Assembly: GCA_963930645.1 (NCBI GenBank)
Contig: OZ005652.1
Span: 355,571,102 to 355,635,101, forward strand
Direction of reading: 5' to 3'
DNA length: 64,000 nt
From: Salticus scenicus
Lineage: Eukaryota; Arthropoda; Arachnida; Araneae; Salticidae
In this document: positions 1 through 11,686 of the stretch, one piece after another
Numbering within the stretch: position 1 is the stretch's first letter
Layout: each line of letters opens with the position of its first letter
Program-made: the position numbers and the translations under genes
The notes under the pieces: model-generated
What the model was told of the DNA's origin: nothing
What the model saw: only the letters and a program-made list of their open reading frames with translations
Database searches by the model: none

Positions 1-182
1 TTTGGAGGATCCCTCATACCTTATGCAATATGAACGGTGATTGAAAAAAGGAAATGTTCTTTATCTATGATTGTTGTTCATATGTGGGGACTCAACGAGT
101 TTCGTTTGCGTATGATATAATTAGATTCTTCAAATAAAATAAATATTGTAAGTGCACTCAAAGAACTTCGTGTGTCGACAAA

Positions 183-214
<32 letters not shown>

Positions 215-1095
215 TTTTATAACAATCTTCATATGTGTAGATTGCCTTGAATAACGTATGCGGTCGCGAAAGTCTTCGTGTGTAATAATTATATTTCCTG
301 ACAGTTTTTCATGAGTGTGGACTTCATAATTTCCGTAAGTGAACTCATATATGTGTGGACAGTGCTAATATATACTATGGATTATACGGTTATCCAAGAA
401 CAATATTTTCCGAGAGTGCCGCATCTGTTGAAGGGTAAGTGGCTATTATTCAATTTTTATTTTGTGGCAAACATCCCCGTTAAAGTGATAGATGGTAAAT
501 TGAGTAATAATATATATATCCCAGAATTTTTAAAATTGATAAATAAATGATATATTTGATAATTAATATTGTATTTTGTGTCTATGATTTTTTTTTAATT
601 TAGATAAATGTGTATAGATTGAATAAATGTTTTTCTAGGTTGAAGGATAAGATTTGAAAGGTTTAAAAGATATATAATAATAAAATAGATATATGAATGA
701 ATAAAGATAAAATAATAATAATGATATATTGATAGTTAAGTAAGATTGATATAATTGGAATTTATTTTAAAATAAATTTGGGTTATTGCAGATATTTTAG
801 GATTTGAACAACGCAATGTGTTTTGATGGGATTATGTGGTCGGATTATAAATAAAAAATTCATAAGAGTTTTAATTAATCACCACAGTTACGTTAGAAAA
901 TGCATGCGTTTACGTTAGAAAATGCATGATTTACGTTGGAGGTCGGCATAAGTTGATGTTTCACCCAAGCTATGAGATGTGAAGATCTCAAGTCAAGTTT
1001 TAGCATCTTCTTTAAGACTGTATTTTTATACATCATATTTTTCAGCATCAGCAAATTTATTTAAATGAAAATATTCTTTAAGGTTTTTCGAAAAA
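1..1095. other. AT-rich, no gene seen
   Basis: No coding region is supported. The stretch has a (TA)n run near 193-211 and a small tandem repeat at 888..940, about 2.4 units of 21-22 bp each starting TTACGTTAGAAAATGCATG. Between 60 and 360 a loose motif of the type CTTCRTRTGTG recurs several times and may be an old degenerate repeat. The open frame at 311..550 has no recognisable domain. Confidence 0.6.
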
Positions 1096-1314
1096 TTAAA
1101 TATTTTGTCCTGTATCATATACTCTTGTCATTAAACTGGAGAGGGGATTATCACTATTGACTGGATGCCACTGTGAGGGTATATCCTCTAACCGTCCTAC
1201 CTTTCCTGCCATATATCTGCCGTGCATACGTGTGATAAGTGACGAGACTCTTATTAAACAGAAATTAAAATTTAATGCTTCTAAAATTGAGTTTACAGGA
1301 TTACTCGCATTCAT
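1096..1314 (-). pseudogene. BEL/Pao retrotransposon pol remnant (RNase H to integrase linker)
   Basis: A 72-codon minus-strand open stretch reads like the segment between RNase H and integrase of BEL/Pao polyproteins. After about residue 35 comes a basic and hydrophobic stretch, then a QWH.V motif and NP...L.TR, which resembles the family pattern QWrhV...NPAD..sRG. The Ala-Asp after NP is lost, so this copy is decayed. No reverse transcriptase, LTR or further integrase is visible on either side. Another source for so short a match is possible; the call rests on motif order only. Confidence 0.4.
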
Positions 1315-1495
1315 TAACTAATATACTTTTTTTTTTTTTGCCCTATTTATACGAAAGATTAAACATTGCATACTAATTCCTGTTGATTATAAGAGGCCAT
1401 AGGAATCCAACTGATCTCTACTTTAAGTTTTCTTTCTCTTAAATACTATCACTGGAAAATCAATTTGCGTATTTTAAAACATCACCCTAAACATA

Positions 1496-1717
1496 CAGTC
1501 AGTAACAAAATTAATGAAGCGCATACTTAGATTTTTCATTTATTTATTTCTTTATTTATCAGTTTGATCGCTAATTTTTATCTTCAAATTAATTTTATAA
1601 ACTAAAAAGAGACTAAGATCACGACTCGACAAATATGTAGTTAATAAAACGGTATTAGGTTGTTTTTCTTTTAAATAAGAATTATTGCTAGCACTTCAAT
1701 AATTTTGCTGTCGATTG
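1496..1717. mobile_element. Degenerate Tc1/mariner-type MITE, copy 1
   Basis: The ends are inverted copies: CAGTCAGTAACAAAATTAAT on the left, and on the right ATAATTTTGCTGTCGATTG, both next to TA. Length (222 bp), ends and internal blocks match the better preserved copy at 4436..4649. There is no coding capacity. The TA duplication and palindromic layout fit a non-autonomous Tc1/mariner derivative. Confidence 0.6.
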
Positions 1718-1827
1718 TACTCAACCTCAATCACCCAAAACTTTGCCAATCTCGAAAACGTATAACGAACTTTCTAGAGAATCTTTATAACCCGAGTATT
1801 TCTCCACCAACCGAGACATGAATTTTA

Positions 1828-2033
1828 CCAGCAAAAATATTGAAACGCTAGCAATAATTTCTTCTTAAAAGATGGGCCCCTAATACTGTTTTGTTAAGTA
1901 AATATTTTCGAGTCGTGATATTAGCCTTACACTGTTTATAAAAAAGTAAGTTAATGATAAAAATTAGCGGCCAAAACAAAAAGATATATATGAAAAGTGT
2001 GGATGTGTGCTTCAATAATTTTGCTGCCGATTG
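1828..2033. mobile_element. Degenerate Tc1/mariner-type MITE, copy 2
   Basis: Same family as 4436..4649. The left end keeps the inner TIR block with GCTAGCAATAATT, and the right end keeps TTCAATAATTTTGCTGCCGA next to TA. The outer left end is worn. The flank after this copy (about 2060-2170) resembles the flank after copy 1 (about 1720-1830), so MITE plus flank looks like an old tandem duplication of about 316 bp rather than two insertions. Confidence 0.55.
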
Positions 2034-2035
2034 TA

Positions 2036-2485
2036 CACAGCTGTGCCACCTTCCCAGAATTCAACTCAACCTAAACCTCGCCAACCATGAATTCTTGTAA
2101 TGAACCCCATAGAGTATTTTTACAACCAGAGTATTTCTTCACCAAGCGAGGTATTTTTCACTGCTGTGCCACCTTCCAACAATTCAACATAGCTATTTCT
2201 CCAATCACCATATATCAAATATTCGAAAATCTCCAACAGTTCCATAAACATCGTAAGGCGCCTTTCAAATGTATACTAGAAAGAAAAATTATATAATGGA
2301 ATCTAATAAATTACAGAATCATTTTTTAACTGTACTTTCCCGTTACTGTGTTTAAGTTTTAGACTGAAAAATAAAATCTGTTAATGATATCTAGAAAATA
2401 AATTGTAGCTCTAGTAAAAATTGTTACATGTCATGCTTATAAATTCTAGTTCACTTCGATTGTGAAATCAATATACCCTAGTGAT

Positions 2486-2523
<38 letters not shown>

Positions 2524-2608
2524 TGCGTGTAAAGCAACCATTATAGGAATCATATACCACATACATGGAATAATTATTATTTTCTTCTTAAAACAATTTT
2601 TAAACATG

Positions 2609-2670
<62 letters not shown>

Positions 2671-2768
2671 CTTTTTACAATACTTAGCTCCGTTAATCTT
2701 TAGAGAGCCTTATTTAATTTAGAAATTCAATTCGCTGATATCGTAACTTATCTCAAATGAAATATATA
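2036..2768. other. No gene; AT-rich with (TA)n tracts
   Basis: Beyond the duplicated MITE flank (to about 2240) this holds only AT-rich DNA with pure (TA)n runs at about 2491-2519 and 2613-2666. A 69-codon open frame at 2087..2296 lies across the degenerate duplication and has no recognisable domain, so it is not called as a gene. Confidence 0.6.
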
Positions 2769-3199
2769 GGGGAGACCCGTGTACCTAGGGCCGCTTTTTT
2801 TCAATGCCCAAAAACAGAGCACTTGACCTGTTTAAATTATCAAACTGATATGTGCATATCTTTATGACTACTTACTTCCAATTGGGATTAATATAAATAC
2901 CTAAAAATATAAATTCTGACAAATATAAGGTTTTTAAAAAACTTCACTCGTGATCCTAGTTACAACACCCTCATTGTGCCTGGGGCCAGACCCCATTGTA
3001 CCTAGGGCCATTATTTCATATTTCGATTTCACTTTGTAATGAATAGAAAATAAGCATATAAACATGTATTTTATAAAAGATACAATATCAAGTAAAATAT
3101 TTTTTTATCATATAATAATTATCATATTGTTGCCTCAATATGAAACATGAAAGTTTTCTCTTTTTCTTTTCTTTTTTTTTTTTTTTTTTTTTTTTTCTT

Positions 3200-3995
3200 G
3201 GGATTTTTTCTTCAATTTCTTTTTTTTCTGGAGTGTCTCTTGGATTTCTAGATCTCTCTGGTTTTCGGTCAAATCTTTCCTTTGATGTGGGAGGTTTTGC
3301 TTAGGTTCGCACCTGTTAAAGCATGGCACACGAAAATATGTTAGATGTTGAAAGTTTCGAAATTCCAACAGGACACGAAACAGAGACATCCAGTTCTATC
3401 ATTGTTAGTTCACTTTCTTCCTGGATTTTTTTTTTTTAAATGTATGGAGGTATCTTGTCTTTCAGTCACATTTGAACTTTAAAATATTCATCCTCATTGA
3501 ATGTGTTTTGATTCACTAGCGATATGCCGGATACACGAAAGCCTTATAGAATGTTTACAGGAGTAAAGCGCGACGGATAGGACTTGCCAACATTTTCAGC
3601 AACGTCATATATAGTGATTGGTTTACCAGGGTTTGCCAACATCCAATTACTACAGGCTGTTCTGTGTTTCTTAACACTTTCGCGACCGCTGACATAGATA
3701 CACGTCATTTGAAAATATGAAACTCAACCAGTGGGCGTTTCTTTTGCAATTTGTATGTTATTTGTTTCTAAAAAATATACACAATATTAATATTTGTACA
3801 ATCAGTATACTATGGAGGCAAATATCTTGATTAGAGAGAGTATGATTATAATGCATATCCATTTGTAATATAAATGTGAATACGGATTTTTTTTTTTTTT
3901 TTTTTTAATTGTAACTTATGATAAAAACGCCCACAGGCGGACCTTACTGTCAAAAAGACAAAAACATGTTGTTGCAAAAGTGTTAAAAGGTCAAA
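3200..3995 (-). pseudogene. pogo/Jerky-like transposase, C-terminal remnant
   Basis: Read on the minus strand and skipping the MITE at 3675..3982, the frame gives a PFK.H...AC.NWMLANPGK.ITIYDVAENVGK block, then after one stop GFRVSGIS..NQN.FNEDEY, and further down a SK...DTPEKKEIEEK block. These three blocks in this order are typical of the end of the DDE domain and the tail of pogo/Jerky transposases (NPG..ity.vAe..gkAy; GFr.tGI.PlN...F..eDf; tDTPEk). At least two in-frame stops and the poly-lysine stretch show it is dead. The catalytic triad is absent. Only the C-terminal part of a protein of this family remains. Confidence 0.7.
3675..3982. mobile_element. piggyBac-type MITE (TTAA), nested
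   Basis: A 308-bp unit is flanked by TTAA at 3671-3674 and 3983-3986. Its ends are inverted: CACTTTCGCGACCGC on the left and TGTTGCAAAAGTG on the right, with a further inverted block around GTGGGCGTTT (about 3732 and 3935). No coding capacity. Removing it together with one TTAA rejoins the pogo-like transposase frame around it, which confirms both borders. Confidence 0.75.
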
Positions 3996-4435
3996 ACACA
4001 CTGGCCCTAGGTACAAGGCATTCCTGTGGCCCTAGCTAGGTACAAGTTTTGGTAACTTCATTCAAAATGCCTTCCACTAAAAAATCGACATGCTGAGAGA
4101 ACTAATTAAATATCTCATTTATTACTCAATATAACGAGGAAAATTATACACTAGAAATGAAAGAAAAATATTTGACTTGCCTTTGTAAAATAGCAAAATA
4201 GATGACCTGCAAAATTTTACTTCAAAACATGTAAATTCGGCTTCTACATGTAACTTGTCAAAACTTTCTCCTCAAAAGATCCTAAGTAGTTGTAAAAGTA
4301 GCAATTGGTGTTGTTACTCGCCCAATTAAGTATTAAAACATAAAATGAAATATTATTCAAATAAAGTGGGGTGCCCCTAGGTACATGATGACCCTAGGTA
4401 CACGGGTCTCCCCTATATATATATATATATATATA

Positions 4436-4649
4436 CAGTCGGCTGCAAAATTATTCGAGCACTAGCAATAATCCTTGCCAAAAAAATGTACACTTAATAC
4501 AGCTTTGTTAAATAAATCCTTGTCGAGTCATGTTCTTAATCACTCTAAGAACATGATTCGACAAGGATTTACTTAGTAAAACAGTCTTAAGTGTACTTTT
4601 TAAATATAGGAATTATTGGCTAGTGCTCGAATAATTTTGCAGCCGACTG
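4436..4649. mobile_element. Tc1/mariner-type MITE, best copy
   Basis: A 214-bp palindromic element starts CAGTCGGCTGCAAAATTATT and ends with its complement, flanked by TA on both sides. The inverted repeat extends almost to the centre, so the single strand would fold into one long hairpin. No coding capacity. It sits 22 bp from the right end of the pogo-like element. Two older relatives lie at 1496 and 1828. Confidence 0.85.
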
Positions 4650-4655
4650 TATATG

Positions 4656-5097
4656 TATTATTTTCGTCATTTTTTTTCTATTTTTTCTTTTAGATTTTCC
4701 TTAATTTAGTAAATCTAATTATGTATAAGAGATATTTCTGGAAATGACATAATTATATTTGAGTACAATAATATTGTCTCAAATTATCGGAATTATTATT
4801 TTTATTATTATTATTATTTGCAATTTAGATATACGTCATTAATTTAAATTATTTAAAAATAAATAAAAAACAATTTATAAATATTATTTTATTTAGTTTA
4901 TTACACGTTTTTATATATTGATGAATAAAAAATATCATTACGTTATTAATTTTATTTTAGTTTCTTCGTTTTATAGTATATGTTTGATTAAAGTTAGTTT
5001 TAGAGCTCTGGTTTTCGGGAGATTTGCATGTTTTGAGACTTCTTCAACCCGATTTATTCATTTTTAGGAAATATCGGTCCACATTTTTGTCTCTCTG
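4656..5097. other. No gene; AT-rich
   Basis: AT-rich DNA with a short (ATT)n near 4790-4817 and no supported feature. Confidence 0.5.
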
Positions 5098-5294
5098 CAC
5101 TGTCAAAAAAAAAAAAAAAAAAACGTAAGATTACGGGGAAAGCTCCTGTAAAAAATAAATAAATAAACAAAATGAAAAAAAAAATTACGGGCATGTAACA
5201 TAATTAAAGTCATTATATAATTAATTCACAGTCTATTTTTTTTTCGGACTTTTCCTGGAGCCTCTGCGGCAGAGCTTTCATCGTAATCTTACAT

Positions 5295-5329
<35 letters not shown>

Positions 5330-5334
5330 GAGTG
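5098..5334. mobile_element. MITE-like inverted repeat beginning CACTG
   Basis: The left arm starts CACTGTC, then poly-A, then CGTAAGATTACGG.GAAAGCTCC. The right arm is the complement, GAGCTTTCATCGTAATCTTACATG, then poly-T, then GTGAGTG. The ends CACTG/(G)AGTG and the 237-bp length fit a short non-autonomous DNA element. No clear target duplication is visible, so the class is open. Confidence 0.55.
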
Positions 5335-5548
5335 TATAAACAATTTTGTAGAAGCAGTATTAATCGAAAATTTCACGAAATTTGACCAAACGACCTATTT
5401 AATTGAATTTTGAGATAATTGTGGCTAATTACTTTTTGGAATGAATCTCTGGCACTATGACTTAAATAATTTACACTAAAACGAAAAAAAAACTATTTTC
5501 GGATCCCTAAGCTAGAAATATAGATTACCAAGAAATGCGTATAAAATA

Positions 5549-5754
5549 TTAGGTCGTTGAGAAAGTTCGTGCGGTTTTTTATTGCTTCATTTCATAAAAA
5601 TACATCATATCAAATGACAATTTTTAATCAAAATACTCTCCATTACTTTCTACAACCTTTGCCCATTTTTCGGGCAACAAATGTATACCACGGGGATAGA
5701 AGCTCTCGCCTTTGGAGGCAATAAAATGATCTGTTAACTTTTGCAACAACCTAA
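5549..5754 (-). mobile_element. mariner with large internal deletion
   Basis: Inverted ends TTAGGTCGTTGAGAAAG and CTTTTGCAACAACCTAA lie next to TA (5547-5548, 5755-5756). Inside, the minus strand still encodes the end of a mariner transposase, about 25 residues with FYPRGIHLLPEKW followed by a short .NGEYF. tail, matching the conserved FY..GI..L..RW...i...G.Y mariner C-terminus. The 5' part and the whole catalytic domain are deleted, leaving 206 bp that could be moved only by another transposase. Confidence 0.8.
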
Positions 5755-5756
5755 TA

Positions 5757-8196
5757 TTATAATTAAATAAGCTAATTAGAAGGAATAATTAAGAATTTCC
5801 AGTCTGTTCTTTTCTAGATGAAAAAATAATATTATGAATATTATGGATATCCTCGTCGAACATAGTAAAAATATTTTTCAAAGAGTTTTAGTAAAAAAAA
5901 GACGATGTAGAAATGTTAGAAACCACATTTTAAAATTACTAATAGCTTGATGCACAGCTGTGTTGCTCCCATGTACCTCGAACTTATTTGACACTCCGGA
6001 AACTTTATGCACGAATATTTCTGACATTTTTTAACAGTAAGGTAAGGTTTTTTTACCCATTACAATTTTTAAACAACAACACTGTCTACGACAAAATCCA
6101 ATAAACTACTGGCAATAAATGTGCTGGGCACTTTTATTAATTGCAATAGAATGCGTCTGACGCAATCAGCAGAAGCTATGATGCAATAAACTGCGCAAAT
6201 GGTGCAGTGCGTTAAATACTGAAAATCATCTGCTGGTCTTAAACTTTTGCAAATGACTGCATTAAATGTATAATTAAAACATCATTTGGAAAATATTATC
6301 TAATAATTTTATTTATTGAAAATACAAAGCTGAAAAATTTGTAAACTACATATATTGTTTATGAGATTTTATTCTATTTCTACCTACGATTAGTCTGGAA
6401 AAAATTATATACGTATTAGAAACCGTTACACATAATAATTCGAACATATTGTAAATAATCAATATACAGTGCGATTGCAAAATTTTTATTGTAGATGCAC
6501 ATTCAATATAATAATGAAATTATATATATTTAAATTATGTCTTAATATAAAATGAATGCTTATATAGTCTATGCACTGAAAAACAAATATAATACATGGA
6601 CTACTGTATGAAAAGTTACTAAAGGAAATTGCACTAATCAGTGATTAATTTAATAGATAACTAGAATATAAATAAATGCATTGTACCAAATTTTCAAGTG
6701 TTAGATCCTTTATTAAATATGAGACAGCTCTATTTAACCTTAAACAGATGGGGAAGCAAATGGTATTTACGTAGTAGTCAACTTTGTTTAGTTATTTTTT
6801 AAACATTCTTCTGTTAGTGGATTTTCAGCAAATAAGTTCCAAATATTTAAAATAAAATATATTGGAGAACATAAAAATTAGAAGTAAATTAGTTATATGA
6901 AATTATTTTTTGAAAGTTCGTAATTGAAAGTAAATTATATATAATACAAAAGGAATTTTGCTAATATAAGAGAAACATTTAATAATAATCGGAAATTTCA
7001 ATAAAATAATCATAATTATATTACAGATAATAATGTTTCTTCAGCATAAAAGAAAAATACATTAATGATATTAAGGCGATACAAAGCTAATGGGAGCCGT
7101 CGTTAATAAATTAAGTGTGAAAAATATATTATACAAAGAATGAGTTAATTTAATGATTTAATAGGAAGTTCATACACATTTTTATTGCTAGTATTACTTA
7201 CGTTATATTAATTATTTTTCTTACTTATATGGAACATAGATATTTTCTTTTTGATATAATCGAGAAATAATAACTACATTACATTGTGTTATTTTAATAA
7301 ACTAAAGTAATGTGCAATGTTTTCAATAGATTAACGTATGATAAAAAATTTTAAGGATAATATAAGAAAATTATATATATATCTATATATAGATATATAT
7401 ATAGATATATATTGTTATAACAATTAATTATTGCGAAAACAAGTAAATGTAAAAAATTATGATAGATAATAGAGAAAAAAGATCACACAACAAAAAATAA
7501 TTAAAAATATAGTATGCCATGAAGATTACATAACTTTCTCTTTTCTAACAGGATCACATACCGTTTAGCAAGGACAAATATTTAATCCTAATTTTTAATA
7601 AAAATATAATTCACATACTCAGTTTGATGCCGTTTTAACCAACAATTGCTGAGATATAGTAATATAAAAAATCTCAGATTATGAGTTACAGCACAGACAT
7701 CAATCTGTCAGCAGATATACACAAAAAATTTAGCAGTCTATTTTAAAATGCCAATCTGACATATCATTATTTTTTTCATTATTATTATTTTGTTTATACT
7801 GCTGAGATTTACAGATAATATTGTCATAGACACAAAGCAGTGTCATCATTTAGGTAGGCACCCAAATGGAACCAATACAATCTTTGATAACGTTCCTCTT
7901 ACAATTTAATATATGCGAAATTATACAGTTTAGAAGTTGGGCCATGGCCTTCCGTAAATGTGAAAAATGACAATACAAAATCGTTGTCAATTAAGCGATT
8001 TGCACAGTAGTGTGATCGGCAATAATTTATGTTAAACTGCAACTAATAGCACATAAACAGATACTTCCTAAATGTTTTAAAATTTTGTTGAGAATATATT
8101 TGAAAATGTGGGAATTTATCGAAAAGCAAAAGACAAAAAAATTGATAAATACAATACTAGATTCAATAAATACAGATGAAATTATTTTTGATGAAA
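5757..8196. other. Long AT-rich stretch, no gene
   Basis: About 2.4 kb without any supported gene or transposon end. A (TA/GATA)-rich near-palindrome sits at about 7371-7413. The rest shows no long frames and no strong repeat by eye. Confidence 0.55.
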
Positions 8197-8198
8197 TA

Positions 8199-9034
8199 CA
8201 CTGATCGACATTGAAAATGCAACATCAAGAAGGAATGATAATAACGGAATGAAATTTGTTGGACACATATATTATAGTAGGAAGAACAATTGATTAAAAT
8301 TTCAGGAAATTTGGAGTAATATGAACTGAGAAAACAGAACATGAAGCAGCGACCTCTGTGAGCAATAACAGCACATATCTGCCTAGGCATTGAATCAACT
8401 AGTGATTCGATGACATGTACAGGTAGAGCACTTCATGAAACTTCAACACGATGCCACAATTCATCGATCGATGTTACTGGTGAGTTGTGGTGAAGCTCGA
8501 AGTTGTGGACTTCGAAGTTACTGGTGATTACATTTCTGACTAGTTAAGGCCCATAGCTCTGATCTATGTTCAAGGCCTCCGAAGCGCAATATTTAAGCAG
8601 GACAATGCACGACCGAAGGTTATCCATATTGTCTGGACCTTCATTGATGCCGAATGTGTTCGACTGTTGCTCTGGCCAGCGCGTTCTCCTGATCTCGCAC
8701 CAATGAAAATGACTGTTTAATCGTTGAAAAGTGACTACCCCCTCACCACTCTCCAGTAACTTCGATCGAGTAATTGTGGCATCGTGTTAAAACTTCATGA
8801 AGTGCTCTACCCGTACATATCATCCAATCGCTGTTCGATTCAATGCCTAGGTATATACGTGCTGTTATTGCTCACAGAGGTTGCTGCTTCATGTACTGTT
8901 TTCTCAGTACATATTACTCCAAATTTCCTGAAATTTTAATCAATTGTTCTTCCTACTATAATGTATGTGTCCAACAAATTTCATTCCATTATTATCATTC
9001 CTTCTTGGTGTTGAATTTTCAATGTCGAGCAGTG
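8199..9034 (+). mobile_element. Tc1-like element with about 290-bp inverted repeats
   Basis: Ends CACTGATCGACATTGAAAAT and its near complement at 9010-9034 are flanked by TA. The inverted repeats run inward to about 8490 and 8745, which is why two similar open frames appear on opposite strands (8163..8390 minus, 8843..9049 plus); these are repeat arms, not genes. The centre keeps a plus-strand transposase fragment. Total 836 bp, so most of the transposase is deleted. Confidence 0.85.
8580..8720 (+). pseudogene. Tc1-like transposase fragment
   Basis: About 46 codons contain IFKQDNARPK, then a helix-like stretch, then LLLWPARSPDLAPM before a TAA. In Tc1 transposases the QDNARPH block carries the second catalytic Asp and WPARSPDLNPIEN precedes the final Glu. 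Here the sequence breaks off just after APM, so the catalytic Glu is lost, and no N-terminal DNA-binding domain is present. Confidence 0.8.
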
Positions 9035-9036
9035 TA

Positions 9037-9301
9037 TATCACAAACTAATTGCTGTAAGTAGAAAATACTATCATTTTCTATCAAGTCGAAAACAACTTA
9101 CAAAGTCAAAAATAATGTCTAAAATTTATTCATCTAAAAGTTTCTGATATCCTGTTTATAAAATTCTGAATTAATACGCATTAAGCAATCTTACTATGCA
9201 GAAAAATACATACATATTTTAAAATTGAGTTCCAAATAATTACATAATCAAAAGATTACAAAAAATTTAGACCACGAAAATAAAGTTTTAGTTAGCTAAA
9301 G

Positions 9302-9342
<41 letters not shown>

Positions 9343-9579
9343 AGTGTAGATTAAAATATACTTTAAGAAAATACCTGTAATATTAAAGACTACAATAACA
9401 TACCTGATTCTTTTTTTTTTTTTTTTTTTTTTTGTAGAATTATGTCTGTGGTATATAAGTTCTACATATAATCTATAAATTGTTACCAATTAAATTAGGT
9501 TCTTGGTGCACATAGCTGTCAAAAGTACCATTTACCGTGTAAACTAAACAATGTTTTACACAAGATTAACAATGGTGAG
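9037..9579. repeat. Poly-A/T tracts, no gene
   Basis: A 37-bp poly-A tract starts near 9301 and a poly-T tract lies near 9412-9433. The 65-codon minus frame here is translated poly-Phe/Lys and is not real. Confidence 0.6.
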
Positions 9580-9587
9580 ATGGAGAT

Positions 9588-11385
9588 TAGAAATGGGCCG
9601 GAGCTCCGTAGCCGTATCCGTATCCACACATATCCGACAGAAATAAAAGATCCGGATCCGTATAACCGAGGAAATATATCCGTATCCGTATGCATACCGT
9701 TTATTTTCTTCAAATGACCTAATACGGATCTTCTGTAGAAATTGCATAAAAATTATAAAGAAATTTCTGTAAATCTTTATTGACTAACTTTAATGCACAA
9801 ATAAAAGAAATATAGCATAACATCGCTTTTGTGTTCTCGCAATTTATGTTTTCTCGAAATTTACTTTTTTTTTTTTTAGACACCGTCATTTTTTTCTATA
9901 TTTACAAGGAATTTCAATTCTCGCTTTTATGTTAAGAGAATTTTGAATTTCCATTTATTTATACTTATAATACAGCAAATATGAAGAAAGTACTTGTTGT
10001 GATTTAATTAATAAAACTAATATAAAATAAAAACATTTAGAAGACAGATTATATAAAGGCAAATAATATTCTTTATCATCTCTTCTAGAATAAATAAACG
10101 ATGCATCATTGTGACTGAAGGAAGAAGATTTGCCGATATATTATTAAGGTGACCGTGTGAAAGCAGATGTTTACCAGTGAAATATACCATACGTTACATT
10201 CTCTTTGATTAATAAATTGTAGGCAATAAAAACAAGCCATCTATAATAAAAATAAATAAATCTGAAAACGATTATGGATTATTTAAATTGAAAATGAAAA
10301 AAAGATAATAATAATAATAATAATATGAAATAGTGATAGTGTTGTTACACGTATGTTGTATGGTAATGTATTTGCATCTTTATTTTTATTTTTACTTTAT
10401 TTTTTAACTGTTGAGTAGGGAGACATAATAGTTATTTCTCAATACTCCTACTCAAGATTAATTAGTTGTCTAATATAAAATACAATCACTAACTTGAATA
10501 ACAGATTCAGAAGAGCTCAAGTGCACAATCACATCAAAATCTTAAATTCGAATACTTTCTCTACCATTATATGTGCAAGAGGACAAGAGGAAGTAACTAG
10601 TATGCTGTGGTCATCACAAAACTTCCTATTGCTTAGTTATAATATAATTACTGGTCGGAAAACTGCTTAAAACCTAAAACATGGAAAGGGTTGCGTAGTA
10701 ACGTCAACTATAAGCATCTTAATACTAGGTCTATGAGCCTTTTAATTGATTCACCGTAGCTCATATTTGTCATCTTATATTGATGAGCTTGTACACTGTA
10801 TAAACTAAGATATTGACTTCCTTAAATGGGGAAAATTGCAGCTTAATAGTGCCAACTATAAGACACTGTACATAGCATAGTTTTTTTTTTTTTTTTTTTT
10901 TTTTAAATAATAATCGTCATGCATATGAAGTTTAATGCATTAAAATCTTGATATAAGAACTGAAGCTCTCATTTTTATATGATTGATCATGCATTACCTA
11001 TAAAGGCTATAAATTTTAAGAAAAAAGAAATGAAGATAAATTTTAAAAATTAACATTTCATCATTTAAAAGTAGAACATTTTTAAAAATCTATCAATAAC
11101 TCGATCCGATGCAATATTCCATCCGAAATTCAACCTAAATTTTGTCGTTGGGTCATATAATGTCTTATTACGAGACATGAACAAAATTATATATATATAA
11201 AAAAAAAATGCTACATATAAAAAAAATATATTTTTAAAAGATCCGTATTCGTATCCGCGGATCTAGATACCGAAGATCCGTATCCGTATTCGTATCCGAA
11301 AATGTATCTAGTGTCCGAAAATGGGATATCCGTATTCACATCCGTATCCGCAGATCACAATTTTTGACGATCCGGCACATCTCTA
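9588..11385. mobile_element. hAT-like element with 8-bp target duplication, non-autonomous
   Basis: The ends are inverted: TAGAAATGGGCCGGAGCTCC at the left, and at the right the complement of TAGAGATGTGCCGGATCGTC. They are flanked by ATGGAGAT (9580-9587) and ATGGAAAT (11386-11393), an 8-bp duplication with one mismatch. Both ends are packed with the word TCCGTATCCG or CGGATACGGA (about 9602-9700 and 11237-11352), subterminal repeats of the kind a transposase binds. The 1.8-kb interior is AT-rich with no transposase; it holds a 10-bp stem at about 10411-10457. hAT is favoured by the 8-bp duplication and the TAGNG start. Confidence 0.75.
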
Positions 11386-11686
11386 ATGGAAATAAGCTAG
11401 TAAGAACATAATTAAATATATATATATATATATATATTTTAGAAAATACTGCTGAGTTAAACATGCTGAATTATAGATGAATGAGCAGAATATTTCTTAC
11501 ACACCGCAAAATATTAGGATCTGGAATAAGTTATTGTTGTTTCCTAAAAGATGGCATTAAGTGGACTACGTGCCTCTAATAATTTCAGATGGTATCGCAT
11601 CCACATGAAAGCATTGAGATTGAACTTCAGCATATGTTAGTTCACCATAGTGTGAAAAACGTTCTTTGTTTTCCTTAGTCCTAAAA

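Larger units (their letters stand above)
2769..4413. mobile_element. pogo/Jerky-like DNA transposon, internally deleted
   Basis: Perfect terminal inverted repeats of at least 22 bp (GGGGAGACCCGTGTACCTAG inward from both ends) bound a 1645-bp element. The flanks are TA-rich on both sides, so a TA (or TATA) duplication is likely but not provable. The motif GTACCTAGGG or its complement recurs inside each end (about 2781, 2998, 4003, 4026, 4374, 4391), as expected of subterminal transposase-binding repeats. The interior carries a decayed pogo/Jerky-type transposase C-terminus on the minus strand and a TTAA MITE inserted into it. Most of the transposase, including the catalytic core, is missing. 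Confidence 0.8.

Noticed and set aside
3135..3389. 84-codon minus frame with a Lys/Arg-rich tail
   Set aside because: The tail is translated poly-T, and the real similarity (pogo-like) lies in another frame.
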